Of a stretch of DNA of 28,704 nucleotides, positions 5,715-11,419 are shown one piece after another. The notes under the pieces are model-generated. The model searched no databases, was not told the DNA's origin, and saw only the letters and a list, made by a program, of their open reading frames with translations. Numbering within the stretch: position 1 is the stretch's first letter; each line of letters begins with the position of its first letter. The DNA is from a virus. The stretch is from positions 1 through 28,704 of the IMG/VR virus record IMGVR_UViG_3300035179_000053. The stretch is one strand, 5' to 3'. The translations under genes and the position numbers were made by a program.

Positions 5715-5742
5715 CAAGAGATATACGGATTCAGGCGGTGAA
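5709..5742. other. partial attC-like site 4
   Basis: GCATAAC (5709-5715) is the exact reverse complement of the opening box of cassette 3. ATTCAGGCGGTG shortly after (5729-5740) matches ATTCAGGCGATG inside site 2. The usual right end (CTTGAGT...GTTA) is missing; a shorter match, GATTTATTTGGTCAC, runs into the next gene. This fits a site truncated when the array joined the DUF2284-like gene. Confidence 0.4.
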
Positions 5743-6258
5743 ATGAAAGATTTATTTGGTCACGATAAAGTCGAAGAAGCGATTAAACTTACTAAAGTGG
5801 TTTACGACATAAGGGCGAGAGATGGAATGTGGTGTAAACTGCCATATCCTGGTCATCCGAAGGGTTGTCCAAACTTTCCGGCCTGCCCTGCAACATATTT
5901 CGATTTTCTTGATAGCTCTAAAGTGTGGACTCATTGGTATGCAGTAATCGAAGAATTTGATTTGGTCGGTCATAAAAAAAAGATGAAACAACTCCATCCA
6001 CTATGGACAGATCGGCAATGCAGAAATCCTTTATATTGGCAGAACGGAGTAAGGAGTAAACTTAATAAAAAAGCTCTTGCCGTTTATAAGCATGGAGATA
6101 CAATTTTGGAGATCCCTGAAGCCTGTGGGATCAATGTCTTTGAAACGATGGCAAAAGTCGGAATCAATATTGAAAGGTATCCCGATATAGTTCGTAAAAT
6201 TATGCTGATTGGAAAAACAAGTACGGGGGGAAGGATTAAATATGAGGGTAACTTGTGA
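5743..6258 (+). CDS. cysteine-rich DUF2284-like metal-binding protein
   Basis: The protein has 171 aa. Residues 31-49 carry C-KLPYPGHPKGCPNFPACPA, a Cys-rich motif I associate with DUF2284-type putative metal-binding proteins. Further cysteines at about 93 (RQCRNPLYWQ) and 128 (EACGINVFETM) could complete an iron-sulfur or zinc site. Related proteins are frequent in phages from environmental data; their function is unknown. The ribosome site is weak (GGCGGTGAA) and the start lies against the truncated attC-like site, so the native N-terminus may have been changed. The end overlaps the next gene by 17 nt. Confidence 0.6.
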   Translation: MKDLFGHDKVEEAIKLTKVVYDIRARDGMWCKLPYPGHPKGCPNFPACPATYFDFLDSSKVWTHWYAVIEEFDLVGHKKKMKQLHPLWTDRQCRNPLYWQNGVRSKLNKKALAVYKHGDTILEIPEACGINVFETMAKVGINIERYPDIVRKIMLIGKTSTGGRIKYEGNL

Positions 6259-6415
6259 TTATGATGAACATGCTGATGTGCTTTATTTAACATTTGATAA
6301 GGCGGAGCCTGCGATTTGCTATGAAAAGAATATTCCGGTTTTGATCCGTTATAATCCTGCAACAGACAGGATTTCAGGAATAACAATTTTAAATTTGAAA
6401 AATATCAAACCATAA
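6242..6415 (+). CDS. DUF2283 family protein, 57 aa
   Basis: ATG 6242 follows GGGGGGAAGGATTAAAT. The sequence MRVTCDYDEHADVLYLTFDKAEPA, then IPVLIRYN and ISGITILNL, is the complete DUF2283 pattern (YDeeaDvLYI...GieIl), and the length is that of the family. The biochemical role of DUF2283 is unknown. The gene starts inside the previous one, so the pair is likely co-translated. Confidence 0.75.
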   Translation: MRVTCDYDEHADVLYLTFDKAEPAICYEKNIPVLIRYNPATDRISGITILNLKNIKP

Positions 6416-6448
6416 TAGAGGGATGACATCGACCGGATTTCCCTCTAT
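6415..6448. promoter_or_regulatory. 9-bp hairpin between genes
   Basis: ATAGAGGGA (6415-6423) pairs perfectly with TCCCTCTAT (6440-6448) around a 16-nt loop, directly after the DUF2283 stop. No T-run follows, so it is more likely an RNA-stability or processing element, or a DNA-binding site, than an intrinsic terminator. A strong ribosome site for the next gene follows about 8 bases later. Confidence 0.4.
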
Positions 6449-6468
6449 CGCCTAAAAGGAGGATTGAG

Positions 6469-6759
6469 ATGACAGACCAAGAGAGATGGGAAAAAGAAGC
6501 AAGAAAGGTTTTTGTAACAGATCGCAAGACTCCTGAAGAGAGCTGTTATTGGGGGCCGTTTCTAAATGGTTATGTTGCTGGATGTCTAAAGAGGCAGGAG
6601 GAAATTAAGGAATGTTGGTATTGCAAGAATAATTTCCCGCTTCAATATTATTCTGGCTATGGATGGTTTCACTATCTTCCAGACGGCGGACCTGATATAA
6701 AATGCACAAATCCAGAAATAAAACAAAGACCAAATCCTGAAGATGAGGAGGCAAAATGA
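6469..6759 (+). CDS. hypothetical protein with Cys pairs, 96 aa
   Basis: ATG follows AAAAGGAGGATTGAG. The N-terminal 25 residues are a charged helix (QERWEKEARKVF). A CWYCKNNF knuckle sits near the middle, with other cysteines at SCYWGPFLNGY, GCLK and IKCTNP, so a metal site is possible. The tail is acidic. The stop overlaps the next ATG. No family recognised. Confidence 0.6.
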   Translation: MTDQERWEKEARKVFVTDRKTPEESCYWGPFLNGYVAGCLKRQEEIKECWYCKNNFPLQYYSGYGWFHYLPDGGPDIKCTNPEIKQRPNPEDEEAK

Positions 6760-7025
6760 GCAAGATCAAGGGAGTGAAGAATGAGTTTGAGGAATTGTGG
6801 GACCATGAACACCCGTCAGGAGTGCATCCTGAAGGTTGCCTTTGTCAAGCTTGTGAGTGGGAAAATGAGGAAAAGCCAGAAGCAAAACGTTGGTATCTCC
6901 AAGGCCGTCGAAAGGGGCAGGAGGAAATCGAGAGGTTGAATGAAGAGCTGAAAGAATTGAGAGAGTTAAAGCAAGCCCTTGAACATTATGGAGAACTGAA
7001 ATATGTTGGAGGAAAGTTAAAATGA
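6756..7025 (+). CDS. hypothetical protein, CxxC plus coiled coil, 89 aa
   Basis: Coupled by ATGA at both ends to its neighbours. Residues about 18-34 contain H-x-H-P-S-G-VHPEGCLCQAC, a His/Cys-rich potential metal site. Residues about 50-80 are a Glu/Leu/Arg-rich coiled coil (EEIERLNEELKELRELKQAL). It belongs to a run of four overlapping small genes (6469-7878) with related coiled-coil parts. Function unknown. Confidence 0.6.
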   Translation: MSKIKGVKNEFEELWDHEHPSGVHPEGCLCQACEWENEEKPEAKRWYLQGRRKGQEEIERLNEELKELRELKQALEHYGELKYVGGKLK

Positions 7026-7237
7026 AAGAGATTGAGGAGATTAAGAAGAGATTGGGTAAGGGAGAACTTTGGGCGGATGAGCATATTCAAATACTTCTTT
7101 TCTCTCTCGAAACTAAGGATAAGGAGATTGAGAAATTAAAGCAGGCCCTGGAAAGTGTGGTGAATAGCAATAAAGCGACAGAGATGCAAAACATCGCCAT
7201 TAAAGCATTGGAGGGAAAATGAAAGAGATTGAGGAGA
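7019..7237. repeat. 22-bp direct repeat at two successive start codons
   Basis: AAAATGAAAGAGATTGAGGA, extended by GA, occurs at 7019-7040 and again at 7216-7237, each time spanning the ATG of a gene (7022 and 7219). Both proteins therefore begin MKEIEE. It probably reflects a local duplication of a start region. Confidence 0.6.
7022..7222 (+). CDS. small coiled-coil protein, 66 aa
   Basis: Start overlaps the previous stop (ATGA) and its stop overlaps the next start. Almost the whole product is charged heptads (IEEIKKRLGKGELW...TKDKEIEKLKQALESVV). The first 22 nt around its start codon recur exactly at the start of the next gene, suggesting that one arose by partial duplication of the other. 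No family recognised. Confidence 0.55.
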   Translation: MKEIEEIKKRLGKGELWADEHIQILLFSLETKDKEIEKLKQALESVVNSNKATEMQNIAIKALEGK

Positions 7238-7878
7238 AAAAATTAAAGCCTTGTCCTTTTTGTGGAGCCGAAGCATTCTTTTGGATTATAATGGAAAATA
7301 TATGGAAAGTATCATGTTCAAAGGATTGTGTTACGATGCCTCCACGTTTTGATATGGGGTTCTCTTCAGAAGATGAAGCAATGAAACATTGGAATAATCA
7401 AATACTTCTCTCTTCTCTCCAAGGGACTCAAATTTATATTGAACAACTACGGGGAGCCTTGGGATATTCTATTCCTGATCATATCAGAGAAAATCCAGAA
7501 ATTAAAAATGGGATAGCTGAAGCCTTATATCAACAGCTCGAAACCACTCAGTCAGAATTGAAACTGGCAGATCAATTAAGGACGATTCGGGATGAGGAAT
7601 TTGAGGAGCTGAAGGTTGAGAATGATAGACTGAATAGAGTTTATAATCTTGAATTAGACCGAGCGAATAAGGTAGAGAATCAGCATTTCCAAACTCTTCT
7701 CAAATTAGAAAATGAGAAGGAGAGAGCTGATAAGACTGAGGAGAGGGTGAAAGGGTTGAATGAAATCATAACCATACAGAATGATCTTATCATAAAATTA
7801 GTGAAAAAACTCGATGAAATCAAGACCGATCCTTCCAACCGAACATTCACCCAATATATATATTTCAGATCAACCTAA
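7219..7878 (+). CDS. Lar-like zinc-ribbon protein with long coiled coil
   Basis: The product has 219 aa. The N-terminus carries KPCPFCGAEA (Cys 12 and 15), then VSCSKDC (Cys 33 and 37) and a closing DEAMKHWN. This is the layout of the Lar restriction-alleviation-like zinc ribbon, a family common in phages (LKPCPFCGG...C..C...A...WN). Residues about 110-205 form a long coiled coil. Usual Lar proteins are about 60-80 aa, so the coiled-coil extension is unusual. Anti-restriction function is known for only a few members and is inferred here from the fold. A second frame overlaps its end. Confidence 0.6.
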   Translation: MKEIEEKKLKPCPFCGAEAFFWIIMENIWKVSCSKDCVTMPPRFDMGFSSEDEAMKHWNNQILLSSLQGTQIYIEQLRGALGYSIPDHIRENPEIKNGIAEALYQQLETTQSELKLADQLRTIRDEEFEELKVENDRLNRVYNLELDRANKVENQHFQTLLKLENEKERADKTEERVKGLNEIITIQNDLIIKLVKKLDEIKTDPSNRTFTQYIYFRST

Positions 7879-7987
7879 CCAACTTCAACCATTTGTTCAA
7901 TTATTTTTAAGATGTCCTCATTGTGGACAACATATGGAATTAAAATGTTTTAAGATAGAAACAATAGGGGATAAAAAGATAATATAA
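7814..7987 (+). CDS. possible overlapping ORF with CPHCG knuckle, 57 aa
   Basis: In a second frame, ATG 7814 opens 57 codons to TAA at 7987, overlapping the end of the Lar-like gene by 65 nt and covering most of an otherwise empty 157-base gap. Its second half has FLRCPHCGQHMELKCFK, a zinc-knuckle-like CPHC with a later Cys. No convincing ribosome site is present. It may be a real small gene, or the original tail of the Lar-like protein after a frameshift. Confidence 0.35.
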   Translation: MKSRPILPTEHSPNIYISDQPNQLQPFVQLFLRCPHCGQHMELKCFKIETIGDKKII

Positions 7988-8035
7988 TAACCTTTCAATC
8001 CTAATTGCAAGACGGGAGAGAGGAAAGGAGGAAAG

Positions 8036-8266
8036 ATGAATCTCGTTCTTAGAGTTGAGCTTACAAAAAGTGAAAGAGAAGAACTTGATAAATATTTACT
8101 AGTTGGAAACTATCCCTTTGGGCAAATCTCCCACATCCTACGATGTGCAGTAAGGAATTTCATCAAAGAGGGAAAAGAGAAAGAGTTGATAAAAGAATCA
8201 ACAAACAAGGAACTAAACCACGAGAAGTCAAAGAGACAGAGATCTACGAGTAAAAGAAACTCTTGA
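8036..8266 (+). CDS. small basic protein, possible ribbon-helix-helix type, 76 aa
   Basis: ATG has GAAAGGAGGAAAG directly upstream. The first residues (NLVLRVELTKSEREELDKYL) read as a beta strand followed by helix, then a second helix (FGQISHILRCAVRNFIKEG), the order seen in MetJ/Arc-type ribbon-helix-helix DNA-binding proteins. The last 25 residues are Lys/Arg/Ser-rich. It could be a regulator acting at nearby palindromes, but there is no direct evidence. Confidence 0.5.
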   Translation: MNLVLRVELTKSEREELDKYLLVGNYPFGQISHILRCAVRNFIKEGKEKELIKESTNKELNHEKSKRQRSTSKRNS

Positions 8267-8300
8267 TGATCAAGGAAATATAAAAAAGATAACAATAATA

Positions 8301-8366
8301 ATCGTTAAACGCTTACGATCAAAGCACCCAACTCCTGTATCAGGTAGTTACTTTCATATAAGGTGC
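8301..8366 (+). promoter_or_regulatory. structured leader of the polymerase gene, can hide its ribosome site
   Basis: The 110-base gap before the polymerase gene contains ATCGT/ACGAT arms (8301-8319). A nested structure follows: GCACC (8324-8328) pairs with GGTGC (8362-8366), enclosing AACT-CCTG (8330-8337) with CAGG-T-AGTT (8341-8349). The only Shine-Dalgarno-like sequence before ATG 8377, AAGGTG (8360-8365), lies in the outer stem. Folding would therefore lower polymerase translation. Confidence 0.45.
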
Positions 8367-8376
8367 AAAGCAAACT

Positions 8377-10746
8377 ATGATAGACAATATAAGAGTTGTA
8401 AAAGGATGCGGGCCACAGCGACCTAAGTTGATCCTTATTGGGGAAGCACCTGGAGAGGAAGAGGCGAATCAAGGCATCCCATTTGTTGGTCCCTCAGGTC
8501 ACATCCAAGATGGAATTCTCTCTTCAGCAGGTTTACTAAGACAGAATTGTTTTCTCGATAATGTTATCCCAATCAGACCTCCTTTCAATAAGTTGGAGAG
8601 ATTGTCTGAGCTGGGAGCAACAGTTGAGATGTTTATCCCCAACCTCTCTCGTACCCTTCAAGAGATTGATTGCCCAGTCATCGTTGCTTATGGTGATGTC
8701 GCGATGTGGTATCTGACAGGGATGGGAGAGGTAAGTAAGAAGGGAGAGATCTCAGGAGTGTCTAAACACAGAGGCTCCATCTATCCCTGCATTCTCGATC
8801 CACGCAAACTGGTTGTCCCAACCTTTCATCCCAGGTTTGTGATCGAGAATTGGAAGATGAGAGGGGTAGTCGTGGAAGATATTAAGAAGGCGATAAGGGT
8901 TGGGAAAGGAGGAAGGAAGGATGTCAGGTTCAATACTATTATTAGACCAACTTTACAAGAGGTTGAGGAAAAGATCCAAATCCTATCACGATGTAATATG
9001 ATCTCCCTCGACATCGAGGTGGTTGGAAGTGGACAGATTGCTTGTGTTGGAGTTGGTTCGGTTGGCTCTGATGTGGATGAGAGATGGTCTATCTGCATCC
9101 CTTTCAAATTTGGATACAACAATTATTGGTCAGAGCAAGAAGAGTTCTACATCTGGGAACTCCTCCGACAACTTCTTAGAGGTGACCAACTTAAGATCGG
9201 CCAAAACCTAAACTACGATTTCACCAAACTTCTCCCTTTTATTGGAGAACCATCTCCACCATGGTATGATCTCATGGTTGCCTACCACCTGTTAGAGCCT
9301 GAACTCCCTCACACCCTTGCTTTTATGACCTCGATCTATACAGATGTCAATTACTATAAGGATGATCCCAAAGACGAAGAGAAAAGTTGGAAGTACACCA
9401 CATCAAGTGAGCGACTCTGGGAATATAATGGCAAGGATGTAGAAATTCCTCTCATCCTTGAACCAATCCTAACGAAAGAGTTAAAAGAGATGGGAATGCT
9501 CTCTCGCTTTTATGGGTTTGACATGCCAAAGATGAGGGTGATGTGGAGGGTACAGCAAAGAGGGATTCTTGTAGATGATGAGAAGAGAGTAGAGTTATTG
9601 GTAAGGGAAGTAGGGGAGGTTAAAACCTTAAAAGCACAACTTAAATCCTATGTTGGCTATGATCTAAATCCACTCTCCAACAAGCAAATGATCAAATTTC
9701 TTTATCAAGATTTAAAACTTCCTGTTTATCACAATAGAAAGACCAAAAAACCAACCGCAGATGAAGAGACACTGAACAAACTCATTGCAAGATACCCTCG
9801 ACCAGAATTATATTTAGCCTTAGATATCAGGGGTAAGGTTAAACGCATGGGAACCTATCTCGCTTCAAAAGATTCTGATGGTGAATATACACTACCAAAG
9901 GCAGATCCTGATGGGAGGATCAGAAGTAGATATAATGTCTGTGGAACAGATACAGATAGGAGTTCAGCCAGCAAAACTTATGATAACACAGGACTTGATC
10001 TTCAAAATATCCCAGAAGACCTTCGAGAGATGTTTCTTGCAGGGGAAGGAAAGGTTTTACTCGTTTTAGATTTATGGCAGGCTGAGATTTATGTTGCGGC
10101 TGTACTCTCTAACTGTACAGCTTTATTGGATAAGCTGAGAAAAGGTGAAAAAGTTCACAAGATGGTTGCAAGTTGGATATTTAATAAATCAGAATCTGAG
10201 ATTGATAATAATAACAAACCTGGAGGAGAATATTATACAGGTAAAAGAGTAACTCATGCTAAGACTAATGGATTGCAGCCAGCAATGCTTGCTGTAATGA
10301 CCAAAAAGTCAATCAAAGAGGCAGAAGAGTTACTTAGAAGATATGATATGTTTGCCCCAGAGATGGAGATGTGGCATCAACAGATTGTTGAGGAGCTGCA
10401 AAGAACTCGAATCCTTATCGATCCTTTTGGAGGAAAGAGATTGTTCCGATCTTATAGAGGGATGAAAGATACTGAGACACCAAAGAAAGCATTTGCACAT
10501 CTTCCCCAAAGGACAATTGCAACATACAATCATTTGGCAATTATCAAATTAGAATACCTTCTTCCTAAAGGATGTGAGATTATTCAGGAAGGATTTGATT
10601 CAATGATCATAGAGGTAAAAGAAGAATCACTTAAAGAGATTGAACCTTTGGTAAAATTAGCTTTTGACAAAGAATTGATATGGAAGGGAGAGAGGTTTAA
10701 GATCCCAGTAAAGGAGGCAGGAAGGGGGAAGAGATGGCAAAAATAA
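8377..10746 (+). CDS. uracil-DNA glycosylase-like domain fused to DNA polymerase I (family A)
   Basis: The protein has 789 aa. Residues about 10-175 are a type 4/5 uracil-DNA-glycosylase-like domain: IGEAPGEEE (21-29), GIPFVGPSG (33-41) and the late motif TFHPRF (149-154). Residues about 205-370 are a DEDD 3'-5' exonuclease with LDIEV (211-215), NLNYD (277-281) and NGKDVEI (351-357). Residues about 385-789 are the polymerase. Motif A is LDLWQAEIY (D565) instead of the usual DYSQIELR, motif B is GKRVTHAKTNGL (622-633), and motif C is GFDSMIIEV (D741) where VHDE is usual. The two catalytic Asp are kept. It is the likely replicative polymerase. UDG-polymerase fusions occur in other phages. Confidence 0.85.
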   Translation: MIDNIRVVKGCGPQRPKLILIGEAPGEEEANQGIPFVGPSGHIQDGILSSAGLLRQNCFLDNVIPIRPPFNKLERLSELGATVEMFIPNLSRTLQEIDCPVIVAYGDVAMWYLTGMGEVSKKGEISGVSKHRGSIYPCILDPRKLVVPTFHPRFVIENWKMRGVVVEDIKKAIRVGKGGRKDVRFNTIIRPTLQEVEEKIQILSRCNMISLDIEVVGSGQIACVGVGSVGSDVDERWSICIPFKFGYNNYWSEQEEFYIWELLRQLLRGDQLKIGQNLNYDFTKLLPFIGEPSPPWYDLMVAYHLLEPELPHTLAFMTSIYTDVNYYKDDPKDEEKSWKYTTSSERLWEYNGKDVEIPLILEPILTKELKEMGMLSRFYGFDMPKMRVMWRVQQRGILVDDEKRVELLVREVGEVKTLKAQLKSYVGYDLNPLSNKQMIKFLYQDLKLPVYHNRKTKKPTADEETLNKLIARYPRPELYLALDIRGKVKRMGTYLASKDSDGEYTLPKADPDGRIRSRYNVCGTDTDRSSASKTYDNTGLDLQNIPEDLREMFLAGEGKVLLVLDLWQAEIYVAAVLSNCTALLDKLRKGEKVHKMVASWIFNKSESEIDNNNKPGGEYYTGKRVTHAKTNGLQPAMLAVMTKKSIKEAEELLRRYDMFAPEMEMWHQQIVEELQRTRILIDPFGGKRLFRSYRGMKDTETPKKAFAHLPQRTIATYNHLAIIKLEYLLPKGCEIIQEGFDSMIIEVKEESLKEIEPLVKLAFDKELIWKGERFKIPVKEAGRGKRWQK

Positions 10747-10928
10747 GTATGATAGATCTGGATGTTTTAGAAGATATGTTGTTAAAACTTTTTTATCGCC
10801 AAAAAGCTGCTTATCTTATGGGAGGTCCAGGTAGAGTTGCTACTGGAGTTTTTGTTGCAACAATACAAGCTTTAATAGATTTAAAGAGACTTCAGGAAGG
10901 AGGTGGAAGAAGTAAGGGTAAAACTTAA
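10734..10928 (+). CDS. hypothetical protein, 64 aa
   Basis: ATG 10734 lies inside the polymerase end (overlap 13 nt) with GGAAGGGGGAAGAG upstream. The product is mainly helical with hydrophobic stretches (DMLLKLFYRQKAAYLMGG; VFVATIQALIDL) and a basic Gly/Lys tail. It is too polar for a clear membrane segment. It is coupled to replication genes; function unknown. Confidence 0.55.
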   Translation: MAKISMIDLDVLEDMLLKLFYRQKAAYLMGGPGRVATGVFVATIQALIDLKRLQEGGGRSKGKT

Positions 10929-11070
10929 AGGAAATATAATATTACATACACATCCTATCATGGAAAGAAAACTCAAAGTCCCAGATGGTCATGTTATTAT
11001 AGATACTGAAGCATTTTTTGAAGTATTTAAAATAGTTGATGAGACAAAAAACGAGAAAAAGATTGAATAA
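10903..11070 (+). CDS. small hypothetical protein, 55 aa (GTG start)
   Basis: An open frame of 55 codons from GTG 10903 overlaps the previous gene by 26 nt and ends just before the second hairpin repeat. AGGAAGG lies a few bases upstream. An ATG at 10960 would leave 36 aa but has no ribosome site. The sequence is regular and beta-rich (RVKLKGNIILHTHP, KVPDGHVIIDTEAFFEVF), without low-complexity signs. No family recognised. Confidence 0.5.
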   Translation: MEEVRVKLKGNIILHTHPIMERKLKVPDGHVIIDTEAFFEVFKIVDETKNEKKIE

Positions 11071-11074
11071 GTTA

Positions 11075-11091
11075 AGGTCGAAAACCGACCT
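11075..11091. repeat. 6-5-6 hairpin motif, copy 2
   Basis: AGGTCG-AAAAC-CGACCT has exactly the stem of the copy at 1311, a 5-nt spacer of different sequence, and the same following ATACT. It stands in the gap before the gene at 11123, which has its own strong ribosome site. No T-run is present. The conserved stem with a free loop suggests an RNA structure or a protein site. Confidence 0.6.
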
Positions 11092-11122
11092 ATACTGAGC
11101 TTTTGTTAAAGAGGAGGGAAAA

Positions 11123-11416
11123 ATGAGAAATGGAGACTATCTCACCGAGTCCAATCGTAGGTTTGAGGATTTTTGCAGGTGTCGAGGGTTTGACTCTCAC
11201 TATGCCCTGCTTAGACTGATTGATTTCTGGGAGACCTCTCACCACATCTGCATCTTCTGCCAGAGCCCTATCGTTGATGGTGTCTGCATAAAGTGTGGGA
11301 GGTCAGATGATTTTGAGTATGAGTTGATGGTGAAAGAGGAACAGAAGAAGAGGCACGAAAATTGGCAGTTCTACTCTAAGGTCTCTGGGATGCAGTTAAG
11401 AGTGATGAAGAGGTAG
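11123..11416 (+). CDS. zinc-ribbon protein, 97 aa
   Basis: ATG follows AAAGAGGAGGGAAAA. Residues about 43-60 contain CIFCQSPIVDGVCIKCG, a regular four-Cys zinc ribbon. It is preceded by an N-terminal helical part with CRCRGFD and followed by a charged helix. It directly precedes the DUF3987-type ATPase (3 bases between), so it may act with it in replication. This is inference from position; no exact family recognised. Confidence 0.6.
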   Translation: MRNGDYLTESNRRFEDFCRCRGFDSHYALLRLIDFWETSHHICIFCQSPIVDGVCIKCGRSDDFEYELMVKEEQKKRHENWQFYSKVSGMQLRVMKR

Positions 11417-11419
11417 ATC

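Larger units (their letters stand above)
4925..5715. mobile_element. integron-like cassette array (no integrase visible)
   Basis: Three small genes lie in tandem, each bounded by GTT-boxes whose first ten bases are repeated exactly as the reverse complement at the other end. Cassette 1 has GTTAGACGGA (5011) and TCCGTCTAAC (ends 5153). Cassette 2 has GTTATATTTC (5223) and GAAATATAAC (ends 5481). Cassette 3 has GTTATGCGAA (5552) and TTCGCATAAC (ends 5715). The three sequences differ, so this is not one dispersed repeat. It is the relation expected of integron cassettes, where R'' and R' of one cassette pair in the circular form. In each cassette the stop codon TAA sits in the closing box. Between cassettes lie attC-like sites. 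Without an integrase, this would be a CALIN-type cluster. Confidence 0.65.

Noticed and set aside
6415-6448. Intrinsic terminator
   Set aside because: A 9-bp stem is present but no T-run follows; a large loop and an immediate downstream ribosome site argue for read-through.
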